From NCBI RefSeq assembly GCF_003865365.1, contig NZ_RQVR01000007.1, positions 1-64,000 on the forward strand: 64,000 bases of DNA. The letters run 5' to 3'. Below, piece after piece: positions 17,676 through 24,940 of this stretch. Both the position numbers and the translations under genes were made by a program. A model generated the notes under the pieces. The model saw nothing but the letters and a program-made list of their open reading frames with translations, was not told where the DNA came from and ran no database searches. Source of the DNA: Flavobacterium macacae. Its GTDB lineage: Bacteria > Bacteroidota > Bacteroidia > Flavobacteriales > Flavobacteriaceae. The first letter of the stretch is position 1. Each line of letters starts with the position of its first letter.

Positions 17676-18368
17676 TTATTTATGAAGACCGCATTCTTTT
17701 TTAGAATTGTCTTCCCACCACCAACGTCCCGCACGGAAATTTTCTCCGGCTTTAATCGCTCTGGTACAAGGCGCGCAACCGATGCTGATAAAACCTTGGT
17801 CGTGCAACGTGTTATAAGGAACGGCATTTTTTTTCAAATAATCCATTACATCTTCGGTCGTCCAATGCAATAGCGGATTGTATTTGAAAAGCTGTTGCTG
17901 TTCGTCCCATTGAAGCATTTCTAATGAATTTCTGTTATCTGATTGTTCGGCTCTTAAGCCTGTAATCCAGACTTTAGCGCCTTGCAACCCTTTTTGCAAC
18001 GGAACCACTTTTCGTATTGAACAGCATTCTTTTCGCAATGCTACCGAAGTATAAAAAGGATTGATTCCGTTTTCATTCACAAAATTTTCTATGGCATCCG
18101 CATTTGGATAATAGCATTTTATTTTGCCACCATATTGAAGCAAAGTTTTGTCCCAAACGGCATACGTTTCAGGAAACAAGCGTCCTGTATCTAAAGTAAA
18201 AACCTCGATATTTTTTATTTTTTGGCTGAAAATTGCGTGCGAAATCACTTGGTCTTCAATACCGAAACTTGTTGAAAAAACTATTTTTTCCTCAAAATTT
18301 TCAGCAAGAAACCGAAGGCTTTCCTCTAAGCTTAGATTCGCTAAATTTTCTAAAACTGGACTATTCAT
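17676..18368 (-). CDS. cysH: Adenylyl-sulfate (APS) reductase, CysH family
   Basis: Reduces activated sulfate to sulfite using thioredoxin. The 230 residues contain the PP-loop-like STSFGIEDQVI, the pair RKECCSIRK (near residue 114), the pair GCAPCTRA (near residue 195) and a C-terminal GRWWWE. The CC plus CxxC pattern is the [4Fe-4S] signature that separates APS reductases from cluster-free PAPS reductases, so APS is the likely substrate. The canonical ECGLH redox Cys is present near the C-terminus (KKECGLHK). First structural gene of the operon; an attenuator-like leader lies just upstream. Confidence 0.95.
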   Translation of the reverse strand: MNSPVLENLANLSLEESLRFLAENFEEKIVFSTSFGIEDQVISHAIFSQKIKNIEVFTLDTGRLFPETYAVWDKTLLQYGGKIKCYYPNADAIENFVNENGINPFYTSVALRKECCSIRKVVPLQKGLQGAKVWITGLRAEQSDNRNSLEMLQWDEQQQLFKYNPLLHWTTEDVMDYLKKNAVPYNTLHDQGFISIGCAPCTRAIKAGENFRAGRWWWEDNSKKECGLHK

Positions 18369-18380
18369 TTTTTTGTTATT

Positions 18381-18414
18381 AAAAAAAGCCTGTTGACAAT
18401 CGACAAGAGGCTTT
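18381..18414 (-). terminator. Attenuator terminator between the leader peptide and cysH
   Basis: Read on the minus strand, AAAGCCT-C-TTG (18414-18404) pairs with CAA-C-AGGCTTT (18395-18385), with one internal mismatch, followed by a T7 run (18387-18381). It ends 13 bases before the cysH start, so it would abort the operon's own transcript. Its 5' arm contains CCTCTTG, exactly complementary to CAAGAGG inside the leader ORF (18462-18456), giving a competing antiterminator pairing. Confidence 0.8.
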
Positions 18415-18421
18415 GGTAGAA

Positions 18422-18511
18422 CTAATTATATTGCAATACTATAATCCGACGGCTTCCTCTTGATGAAAGAAGACAGCACGTTTCGCTAAAAAATATTGCA
18501 TTTAAAATCAT
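18422..18511 (-). CDS. Putative cys operon leader peptide with tandem Cys codons (29 residues)
   Basis: A minus-strand ATG at 18511 opens 29 codons ending TAG at 18422. The peptide begins MILNAIFFSETCCLLSS, followed by RGSRR and a hydrophobic tail. The adjacent Cys codons TGC TGT occupy 18478-18473. CAAGAGG (18462-18456) starts about 11 bases beyond them and can pair with CCTCTTG in the 5' arm of the terminator. A ribosome paused at the Cys codons would leave CAAGAGG free (antitermination), whereas one that reaches the stop codon would cover it (termination). It lies immediately ahead of cysH. The sequence features are directly visible; translation and attenuation are inferred. Confidence 0.7.
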   Translation of the reverse strand: MILNAIFFSETCCLLSSRGSRRIIVLQYN

Positions 18512-18533
18512 ACTTCTTGATGTTATAAATAAA

Positions 18534-18559
18534 AAATCCCCAATTTCTTGAGGAGATTT
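18534..18559 (-). terminator. Second hairpin with T-run upstream of the cys leader ORF
   Basis: On the minus strand AAATCTCC (18559-18552) pairs with GGGGATTT (18541-18534), including one G-U pair, and runs into further T residues. It precedes the leader ORF by 22 bases. It may end read-through from the tRNA gene or be an extra regulatory hairpin in the cys leader. Confidence 0.5.
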
Positions 18560-18869
18560 GTTATACTTTATATCATTCTATAAAATGGCAAAAGCAGACA
18601 CTTACTCCTCGATTTTCGAACAGCAGATACAAGCTAAGTACTTATTTATAAGGTAATTATTCATTTTTTTTTATATAAAAAATGTTGAAGTAAACTTATA
18701 GCGTTTTTTCAATTTCTCAAACTTTATAAAAATCTATTAACAGCGAAATCAGAAATTATATTTTTTAAGTGTAAATTATTGAAGTATCTGTTTTTTTAGG
18801 CAAAAAAAACTTTAGGAAAGTTAAAGATTCACAATAAAGGTGGTTTAGAAATGTTAAAGAAGATATCAT

Positions 18870-18904
18870 AAAAAAACCTTCAATTCAAAGCGAACAGAAG
18901 GTTT
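18870..18904 (-). terminator. Terminator after tRNA-Ala
   Basis: On the minus strand AAACCTTC (18904-18897) pairs with GAAGGTTT (18881-18874), followed by a T6 run. It starts 11 bases beyond the tRNA 3' end. Confidence 0.85.
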
Positions 18905-18915
18905 GTAGAAAATAG

Positions 18916-18989
18916 TGGAGAATATCGGATTCGAACCGACCACCTCTTGCCTGCCAGGCAAGCGCTCTAGCCAAATGAGCTAATCCCCC
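18916..18989 (-). tRNA. tRNA-Ala (anticodon GGC)
   Basis: A 74-base cloverleaf on the minus strand. The acceptor stem GGGGGAT/ATTCTCC has two G-U pairs, the D stem is GCTC/GAGC, and the anticodon stem CTTGC/GCAAG encloses loop CTGGCAG with anticodon GGC. The T arm is GTCGG-TTCGAAT-CCGAT. The discriminator base is A and the CCA end is not encoded. A CAAATAAA block (19003-19010) on the plus strand, TTTATTTG on the minus, sits where a -7 box would be. Confidence 0.95.
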
Positions 18990-19042
18990 AAAAGTATTCC
19001 GCAAATAAAGTCATTTAATTTTCAAAAACCAAATAGCTGGCC

Positions 19043-19072
19043 TTGAAAATATTTTTCAAAACCGTAACTTTA
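19043..19072 (+). promoter_or_regulatory. Promoter of the enoyl-CoA hydratase family gene
   Basis: TTG (19043-19045), exactly 19 bases, then TAACTTTA (19065-19072), differing from TAnnTTTG only in the last base. It ends 18 bases before the ATG at 19091, which rules out the upstream in-frame TTG as a start. Confidence 0.6.
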
Positions 19073-19090
19073 CGAACAAATAAATTTTTT

Positions 19091-19858
19091 ATGATTACAG
19101 ATAGAGAAAACGGATCACTTTACACCACTATACTTAATAAGATTGCCACTGTTGAATTCGGGCATCCGGCAAGCAATTCGTTTCCTAGCGAGTTGCTGGA
19201 AAGGTTGACAGATGAATTGAATGCTTTGAGTAAAAATGATGAAGTAAGTCTGATTGTTTTGAAAAGCCAAGGCGAAGGCGCGTTTTGTGCGGGTGCTTCT
19301 TTTGACGAATTACTTGCGGTTTCGACTTTAAAAGAAGGTGCAAAATTCTTCTCTGGATTCGCTAACGTAATAAACGCGATGCGAAAATGCTCTAAATTAA
19401 TCATCGGAAGAATCCACGGAAAGGCGGTAGGAGGAGGCGTTGGCCTGGCTTCTGCCTGCGATTATGCTTTTGCAACAGTTGGCAGTTCGGTGAAATTATC
19501 TGAATTGGCAATCGGAATTGGGCCTTTTGTAATTGAACCAGCCGTTTCTCGAAAAGTAGGGAAAGGCGCTTTGGCAGAAATGACTTTGGCGGCCCACGAA
19601 TGGAAAACGGCCTATTGGGCTCAAGAAAAAGGAATGTTTGCCAAGGTTTTTGAAACCACTGAAGAGTTAGATAAAGAATTAGAAATTTTTACTTCAAAAT
19701 TAGCAAAGTACAATCCTGAAGCTTTGTCAGAGATGAAAAAAGTCCTTTGGGAAGGCACTGAAAAATGGGATGCTCTGTTAATGGAAAGAGCTGCGATTTC
19801 AGGGAAATTGGTTTTGTCAGATTTTACTAAAAATGCCCTGAACCAATTTAAAAAGTAA
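19091..19858 (+). CDS. Enoyl-CoA hydratase/isomerase family protein
   Basis: A 255-residue crotonase-fold protein. The oxyanion-hole regions are visible as GAFCAGASFDELL and HGKAVGGGVGLASACDYAFA, followed by LSELAIGIGPFVIEP. In the second block the position that usually carries a catalytic Glu (as in hydratases) reads GVGL/SACD, so the exact reaction (hydration, isomerisation, decarboxylation) is not predictable. ATG 19091 was chosen because the promoter overlaps the earlier in-frame TTG. It precedes queD by 26 bases, but queD appears to have its own -7 box. Confidence 0.87.
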   Translation: MITDRENGSLYTTILNKIATVEFGHPASNSFPSELLERLTDELNALSKNDEVSLIVLKSQGEGAFCAGASFDELLAVSTLKEGAKFFSGFANVINAMRKCSKLIIGRIHGKAVGGGVGLASACDYAFATVGSSVKLSELAIGIGPFVIEPAVSRKVGKGALAEMTLAAHEWKTAYWAQEKGMFAKVFETTEELDKELEIFTSKLAKYNPEALSEMKKVLWEGTEKWDALLMERAAISGKLVLSDFTKNALNQFKK

Positions 19859-19859
19859 C

Positions 19860-19867
19860 TAAATTTG
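19860..19867 (+). promoter_or_regulatory. -7 box of queD
   Basis: TAAATTTG fits TAnnTTTG, 17 bases before the queD ATG. A CTG, not TTG, sits at the matching upstream distance. Confidence 0.45.
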
Positions 19868-19884
19868 TACCCAAATACAATAGA

Positions 19885-20334
19885 ATGAGCAAAATCAGAA
19901 TTACCAAGCAATTTAGTTTCGAAACCGGCCACGCACTTTACGGCTATGACGGAAAATGCAAAAATGTGCACGGTCACAGTTATAAGCTGTCGGTAACCGT
20001 TATTGGAAGCCCGATAACAGATGTAAATAATGTGAAATTTGGGATGGTGATTGATTTTACAGATTTGAAAAAAATCGTAAAAGAGGAAATTGTTGACAAT
20101 TTTGACCATGCGACTGTTTTCAATAAAAATACGCCACACATTGAATTGGCAAAAGAATTGCAAAATCGTGATCATCACGTTATTTTAGTTGATTATCAGC
20201 CAACAAGTGAAAATATGGTGATTGATTTTGCTGCTAAAATAAAAAGCAGATTGCCAGAAAACATAAATTTACATTCACTAAGATTGCAAGAAACTGATAC
20301 TTCTTTTGCAGAGTGGTTTCAAAGTGATAATTAG
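19885..20334 (+). CDS. queD: 6-carboxytetrahydropterin synthase / 6-pyruvoyltetrahydropterin synthase family
   Basis: A 149-residue T-fold enzyme of the queuosine precursor route (or of pterin synthesis). Zinc-binding His residues are in FETGHALYG and NVHGHSYKL, with the catalytic Cys in GKCKNVHGH. MVIDFTDLK and FDHATVFNK follow, and the C-terminal LQETDTSFAEW carries the pterin-anchoring Glu. These are the standard family marks. Downstream neighbours (dCMP deaminase, S41 protease) are not in the same pathway. QueD is preferred to the eukaryotic-type PTPS because of the bacterial context. Confidence 0.9.
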   Translation: MSKIRITKQFSFETGHALYGYDGKCKNVHGHSYKLSVTVIGSPITDVNNVKFGMVIDFTDLKKIVKEEIVDNFDHATVFNKNTPHIELAKELQNRDHHVILVDYQPTSENMVIDFAAKIKSRLPENINLHSLRLQETDTSFAEWFQSDN

Positions 20335-20418
20335 GCGTACTACTTTATTATATAGGGCTCACAAAGCCAATACGCAAAATTGTGAACTTAGAAACTTAGC
20401 ATCTCAGAAACTTAAAAA

Positions 20419-20859
20419 ATGAATCCACAGAAATTAAATAAATACGACAAAGCTTATTTGCGCATTGCAAAAGAGTGGAGCCGACTTTCATATTGCAACA
20501 GAAAACAAGTTGGCGCAATTATTGTTAAAGATAGAATGATAATTTCTGACGGATACAACGGTACGCCATCCGGATTTGAAAATTGCTGTGAGGGCGCTGA
20601 CGGATTAACGCTTTGGTATGTACTTCATGCCGAAGCAAATGCGATTTTAAAAGTAGCTGGTTCTACACAATCTTGTGAAAAAGCGACATTATATATCACA
20701 CTTTCACCTTGCAAGGAATGCAGTAAATTGATCCACCAATCTGGGATCAAAAGAGTGGTGTATCAAGACGGTTACAAAGACGAATCTGGAATTGAATTTT
20801 TAAAAGAAGCTGGTGTTGAGGTTGTGCATATCTCTGAAACCGAAATGAATGAAAAATAA
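20419..20859 (+). CDS. dCMP (deoxycytidylate) deaminase family protein
   Basis: A 146-residue zinc-dependent cytosine deaminase fold protein. The zinc site is HAEANAIL (His plus catalytic Glu) with SPCKEC (two Cys). GTPSGFENCCEGADG upstream of the zinc site is characteristic of dCMP deaminases, which provide dUMP for thymidylate synthesis. The gene overlaps the S41 protease gene by 11 bases, so the two are translationally linked. Confidence 0.9.
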   Translation: MNPQKLNKYDKAYLRIAKEWSRLSYCNRKQVGAIIVKDRMIISDGYNGTPSGFENCCEGADGLTLWYVLHAEANAILKVAGSTQSCEKATLYITLSPCKECSKLIHQSGIKRVVYQDGYKDESGIEFLKEAGVEVVHISETEMNEK

Positions 20860-22423
20860 GAAAATATTTTTGCCGATTGTTATTTTCACCGCTCTAGCTT
20901 TGGGAGTGGTTTTGGGTGGAATGCTTAATTTTCCAACCCAAGGCGTCGCTTTTTCTAAAACTAATCCCAAAAATAAATTAAACAAATTACTTGACTTTAT
21001 CGACCGGGAATATGTCGATAATGTCAATACGGATTCGATTGTTGACTTGACTGTCACCGGAATTTTAGATAAACTGGATCCTCATTCCGTTTATATTGCC
21101 AAGAATGAGATGGAGGAAGTTTCGCAAAGTATGAAAGGCGATTTCGTGGGAATCGGGGTTAACTTTTATATGTACAATGATTCTGTAGCGGTCATAAAAC
21201 CGGTGGAAGGCGGTCCTTCTGAAAAAGCAGGAATCAAATCGGGTGACCGAATTCTTTTCGCAAATAACTACAAACTTTTCGGTAAAAAAATTACAAACGA
21301 TACGCTGTTTTCTAAATTAAAAGGAAGCGTAGGGTCAGAAGTCGAACTTACGATTTATCGAAAAAGTGAAAACAAAAAAATAAAAGTTAAGGTAAAACGG
21401 GATATTGTTCCGATAAAAAGCGTGGATGTTGCTGTGATGGTAAATCCCACGACGGGTTATATCAAGGTGAATCGTTTTGCTGAAACCACTTATGACGAAT
21501 TCGAAAGCGGTTTGTTAAGCTTGAAAAAACAAGGTGCCAAGTCAATGATTATTGATGTTCGCGACAATGGCGGGGGTTATTTAGACAAGGCAATTGAAAT
21601 GGCCGACGATTTCTTGAAAGACGACGCCCTTATCGTATTTACTAAAAACAAAAAAGGCAGGATCGACAGGACCTTTGCTACTAAGAATGGTAGTTTTGAA
21701 GACGGAAAAGTATACGTCTTGATTAATGAAAATAGTGCTTCTGCAAGCGAAATTTTGGCAGGAGCGATTCAAGATAACGACCGAGGTTTGATTGTTGGAA
21801 GACGCTCTTTTGGAAAAGGCTTGGTACAGCGAGAAATGCCTTTGGGCGATGGTTCTGCAGTGCGATTGACAGTTGCTCGATATTACACGCCAACCGGTCG
21901 TTCGATCCAAAAATCGTATGAAAAAGGAAGTGAAGAATATTTCAAGGAATTTGAAAAACGTTTTGATTCAGGGGAATTGTACAAATCAGACAGTATAAAA
22001 GTAGCCGATACTTTAAAATTCAAAACGCCAAAAGGGCGAATTGTTTATGGCGGAGGCGGTATCGTTCCTGATATTTTTGTGCCTTTGGAAGTAGAACACG
22101 GCGAGGAAAGCATTGCTTATTTAATGCAATCTGGTTTGGTGGGTTACTTCGCATTTGAGCAATTGGACAAAAACAGAAAAGAGTTTAAGGGATTGACATT
22201 TGCTCAGTTTCAAGAAAAAATGGACAACTCAGATGTCTATTTTCAAAGTTTCCAGAAATATTTGGTTAAAAATGCGGTGTTGTTGAATTTGAAACATACC
22301 AAAAATCTTGTAAAACGCTATCTCGCTGCTGAATTTGCAAGGCAGTTATACGGAGACGATAAATATTATGAAATCGTTCTGAAAGAAGATGCAATGATTA
22401 AAGCGGTTTTGGAAAATAAATAA
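20849..22423 (+). CDS. S41 family C-terminal processing peptidase
   Basis: A 524-residue periplasmic serine protease anchored by an N-terminal hydrophobic segment (about residues 5-25). A PDZ domain covers about 85-170 (GIGVNFYMYNDSVAVIKPV...GIKSGDRIL). The protease domain has the nucleophile Ser in NENSASASEILAG and the general-base Lys in GRRSFGKGLVQ. A roughly 120-residue C-terminal tail follows, which bacteroidotal members commonly carry. It starts inside the dCMP deaminase gene. Substrates are unknown; the family trims C-termini of envelope proteins. Confidence 0.93.
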   Translation: MKNKKIFLPIVIFTALALGVVLGGMLNFPTQGVAFSKTNPKNKLNKLLDFIDREYVDNVNTDSIVDLTVTGILDKLDPHSVYIAKNEMEEVSQSMKGDFVGIGVNFYMYNDSVAVIKPVEGGPSEKAGIKSGDRILFANNYKLFGKKITNDTLFSKLKGSVGSEVELTIYRKSENKKIKVKVKRDIVPIKSVDVAVMVNPTTGYIKVNRFAETTYDEFESGLLSLKKQGAKSMIIDVRDNGGGYLDKAIEMADDFLKDDALIVFTKNKKGRIDRTFATKNGSFEDGKVYVLINENSASASEILAGAIQDNDRGLIVGRRSFGKGLVQREMPLGDGSAVRLTVARYYTPTGRSIQKSYEKGSEEYFKEFEKRFDSGELYKSDSIKVADTLKFKTPKGRIVYGGGGIVPDIFVPLEVEHGEESIAYLMQSGLVGYFAFEQLDKNRKEFKGLTFAQFQEKMDNSDVYFQSFQKYLVKNAVLLNLKHTKNLVKRYLAAEFARQLYGDDKYYEIVLKEDAMIKAVLENK

Positions 22424-22487
22424 AATTTTGAAGCCAGAAGTTTACGTATGAAAAATTATTTCATGAATCCAAGTGAATTTTTTGAAA

Positions 22488-23102
22488 TTATTCTTTATTT
22501 CTAATGCTGTCATGGACTTGAGAATGTTTTCCTTCATTCCACAAAGTAAGAATATCTGTGGCAACAGAAGCGCCGCTTCCGGCGGCAATTGACAATTGGC
22601 TTCTCCAGCCTGCCAAAGTTCCGGCTACATAAATTCCTTCTGAAACTAAATGGTCTTCGTTCTGAAGTTGGATTCTGTTTTTCTCAACAATTACTTTTTT
22701 ATGCGGAATCACATAATGCATCAATCCTTCAATGGCAAAAGTATTCGAAGCATTGACCGCCACAACAATCATTTTTGTCTGGTAAGAAGCTTTGTTGGTT
22801 ACAACGGTAAAATTCGGGAATTCTCCCTCCACGCGAAGCACTTTTTCGTTAGAAATTTGTTCTACTTGAGGATAAAGTGTGTGTAATTGTTCGATGCTTT
22901 CTGACATGATTTCCGAGCCTAATTTTCCAGCCGGAATTCCGTAAGCATTGTTAAATAAAGCATCTTGAAGGTTTGATGCTTTTTGGTGTGTAAAAATCCC
23001 GACTTTTTTATCAGCTGCAAAAGCTTTATTTCCTGCAGAACCTAAGACCAATGCGCAGGACATTCCAGAAACGCCGCCACCAATGATTAAAACATCAAAC
23101 AT
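22488..23102 (-). CDS. Short FAD-dependent pyridine nucleotide-disulfide oxidoreductase-like protein
   Basis: A 204-residue flavoprotein. The FAD-binding loop IIGGGVSGMSCALVLGSAG opens the protein, and the second FAD contact is seen near the end as GIYVAGTLAGWRSQ. Thioredoxin reductases of this fold have about 310 residues with an inserted NADPH domain and a CxxC; both are missing here. It is therefore a minimal FAD domain whose electron donor is unclear. It is followed upstream (2-base gap) by a small membrane protein gene, which suggests co-expression. Confidence 0.8.
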   Translation of the reverse strand: MFDVLIIGGGVSGMSCALVLGSAGNKAFAADKKVGIFTHQKASNLQDALFNNAYGIPAGKLGSEIMSESIEQLHTLYPQVEQISNEKVLRVEGEFPNFTVVTNKASYQTKMIVVAVNASNTFAIEGLMHYVIPHKKVIVEKNRIQLQNEDHLVSEGIYVAGTLAGWRSQLSIAAGSGASVATDILTLWNEGKHSQVHDSIRNKE

Positions 23103-23104
23103 GA

Positions 23105-23305
23105 TTACCTGTCTTTGGTTTTTTCTTCAATCATTTTTGACATTCTAAAAATTAAAAGAATGAAAATAGCACAAAAAGAAGCTGCAATGCCGATTAAGCC
23201 CACAACGCTATCGCCTTCAAAAAGATGGTCGAAGTCTAAAATTGTAATGTTAAATACGATTAATGCTAAAGCTAAAACTATTAATATGTAAGTAAAAATC
23301 TTCAT
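23105..23305 (-). CDS. Small two-helix membrane protein, unknown function
   Basis: A 66-residue protein with two hydrophobic segments (about 3-22 and 34-55) and a charged C-terminal tail (KMIEEKTKDR). It is not recognised as any named family. It ends two bases before the start of the flavoprotein gene, so both are likely on one transcript. No cysteine or metal site is visible. Confidence 0.6.
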   Translation of the reverse strand: MKIFTYILIVLALALIVFNITILDFDHLFEGDSVVGLIGIAASFCAIFILLIFRMSKMIEEKTKDR

Positions 23306-23355
23306 TATAAGATGGGTTGTCTATTTATGAGACCGTGAAATTAATAAAATCTATT

Positions 23356-23931
23356 TTAGATGAAAAGCCCTTTAACATTGGCGCCAAATAATTTAACAGC
23401 AATGGCTAATAAAATCACCCCAAATATTTTTCGGATGACTCCAAGTCCGTTTTCACCAAGTAATTTCTCGATTTTCGCGGAAGACTTTAGAACGGCGAAA
23501 ACTACAATTATATTTATGATTATCGCCATAATAATATTTATTTTTTCATATTCGGCACGAAGCGATAGAATTGTAGTCATCGTTCCGGCTCCAGCGATTA
23601 ATGGAAAAGCAATGGGCACGATAGAAGCCGTGCTCGGATTGTCTTCTTTGTATAATCGAATGCCGAGAATCATCTCCAGTGCCAGAAAAAATAAGACAAA
23701 CGAACCGGCCACGGCAAAAGAGCTGGCGTTGATTCCAATTAATTTTAAAATTTCTTCTCCAACAAAAAGAAAAGCGATCATGATCACACAGGCCACAATC
23801 GAAGCTTTTTCCGATTGAATGTAGCCGACTTTTGTACGTAAATCAACTATAATAGGAATACTTCCAACGATGTCAATTACTGCGAATAACACCATGCTTG
23901 CGGTAAAAATTTCTCTCCAGTCAAAGCCCAT
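23356..23931 (-). CDS. MarC family integral membrane protein
   Basis: A 191-residue protein with six hydrophobic segments. Family blocks are ASMVLFAVIDIVGSIPI near the N-terminus and PIAFPLIAGAGTMTTILSL in the middle, which are typical MarC signatures. The biochemical role of MarC proteins is unresolved; early links to multiple antibiotic resistance were not confirmed. The preceding minus-strand -7 box (TAATTTTG, 23962-23955) lies 23 bases upstream of the ATG. Confidence 0.88.
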   Translation of the reverse strand: MGFDWREIFTASMVLFAVIDIVGSIPIIVDLRTKVGYIQSEKASIVACVIMIAFLFVGEEILKLIGINASSFAVAGSFVLFFLALEMILGIRLYKEDNPSTASIVPIAFPLIAGAGTMTTILSLRAEYEKINIIMAIIINIIVVFAVLKSSAKIEKLLGENGLGVIRKIFGVILLAIAVKLFGANVKGLFI

Positions 23932-23954
23932 AATTACTGTTTTTTTGAAAGGCG

Positions 23955-23962
23955 CAAAATTA
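23955..23962 (-). promoter_or_regulatory. -7 box of the marC-like gene
   Basis: CAAAATTA on the plus strand, TAATTTTG on the minus, fits TAnnTTTG, 23 bases before the start codon. Confidence 0.4.
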
Positions 23963-24088
23963 TTTTATTTATGCGATAAATTAGCAAAGTATACGTTAAA
24001 TTTTTACCTAGTAAAATACTGGAAATCTGATTATTGCGTTAATATCTAAATTCTCAATGCTAAATTCTCAAATCTCAAATCCAAATCG

Positions 24089-24096
24089 TATCTTTG
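24089..24096 (+). promoter_or_regulatory. -7 box abutting the DUF3109 gene start
   Basis: TATCTTTG lies only 4 bases before the ATG at 24101, so the transcript would start at or next to the initiation codon (leaderless). Confidence 0.5.
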
Positions 24097-24100
24097 CCGC

Positions 24101-24670
24101 ATGTTTCAAATAGGAAAAACCATTGTCTCTGAAGACATATTAGAAAAGGAATTTGTATGCAATCTTTCAGCATGCAAAGGCGCTTGTTGCGTGGATGGAG
24201 ATGCAGGTGCGCCATTAAATGAAGAGGAAACCAAAATCTTGAAAGCCATTTATCCAAAAGTGAAGCCCTTTCTTCGAAAAGAAGGAATTGCTGCGATTGA
24301 AGCGCAAGGTACTTGGGTAACCGGAACCGATGGCGAATTAGAAACACCGCTGATTGATGATAAAGATTGTGCTTACGTCATCTTTGACGGAAAAACCGCG
24401 CTTTGCGGAATTGAGCAAGCCTATAATCAAGGAATAATTGACTGGAAAAAACCAGTCTCGTGCCATTTGTATCCCATACGGATTAAAGATTTCTCAGAAT
24501 TTGCAGCAGTAAATTATGATAAATGGGATATTTGTGACGATGCCTGTTCTTTAGGCAAAGAATTAGAAGTCCCGGTATATAAATTTGTAAAAGAAGCGCT
24601 TGTCAGACGCTTTGGTGAAGATTGGTATATGGAACTTGAAAAAGTGGCTGCGGAGTTAAAAAATCAATAA
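24101..24670 (+). CDS. DUF3109 family cysteine-rich protein
   Basis: A 189-residue soluble protein with a conserved Cys pattern: C(x4)CKGACC near residues 20-28, then a Cys in DCAYV, a Cys in ALCGIEQAY, SCHLYPIR, and two Cys in DICDDAC. The arrangement resembles the YkgJ-type zinc/iron-cluster group into which DUF3109 falls. No function is established. Starts are unambiguous because a -7 box lies four bases upstream. It stands alone between marC and nrdB. Confidence 0.85.
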   Translation: MFQIGKTIVSEDILEKEFVCNLSACKGACCVDGDAGAPLNEEETKILKAIYPKVKPFLRKEGIAAIEAQGTWVTGTDGELETPLIDDKDCAYVIFDGKTALCGIEQAYNQGIIDWKKPVSCHLYPIRIKDFSEFAAVNYDKWDICDDACSLGKELEVPVYKFVKEALVRRFGEDWYMELEKVAAELKNQ

Positions 24671-24828
24671 ATTTTCTTAATCCTTTTTAAGGATTTACCC
24701 CTAATTAAAATCCTATAGTTTACGGGCAATTGCAAATATTTTATTTCGCAATTGCTTGTTTTTCAGCATTTTGTATTTTTTAAGAAAAAGAAGAATAAAA
24801 AAATGCTTTGTTCAAAACTATGCGCAAT

Positions 24829-24837
24829 TGTGGATAA
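24829..24837 (-). promoter_or_regulatory. Perfect DnaA box upstream of nrdB
   Basis: TGTGGATAA on the plus strand is the exact complement of the DnaA consensus TTATCCACA. It lies 104 bases before the nrdB start, in a 270-base promoter region. Only one such box was seen, so an origin is not suggested; DnaA control of nrd genes is known in E. coli. Confidence 0.45.
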
Positions 24838-24940
24838 GTTTGAATTGTTTTGGCTTTTTTAAACCGTAAGAAATGCCAATCTTTGTATCTCTGAAATAAC
24901 GAAAAATCCTTTTTCGCAACAATATAAAAGTCAATTGAAT

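Noticed and set aside
18369..18560. SAM (S-box) riboswitch upstream of cysH
   Set aside because: A fragment ATCAAGAG resembles the S-box start, but the conserved core and multi-helix junction are absent; the leader peptide with Cys codons explains the terminator better.
19043..19090. Longer N-terminus for the enoyl-CoA hydratase gene
   Set aside because: The upstream in-frame TTG is part of the -33 promoter element; translation must begin at ATG 19091.
19621..20178. 185-codon minus-strand frame opposite the enoyl-CoA hydratase gene and queD
   Set aside because: It is antisense to two well-supported genes, and its product is Phe/Ser/Ile-rich, as expected from a mirror frame.
24829..24837. 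Replication origin near the DnaA box
   Set aside because: A single box, no cluster of boxes, no dnaA/dnaN genes and no AT-rich unwinding motif next to it.
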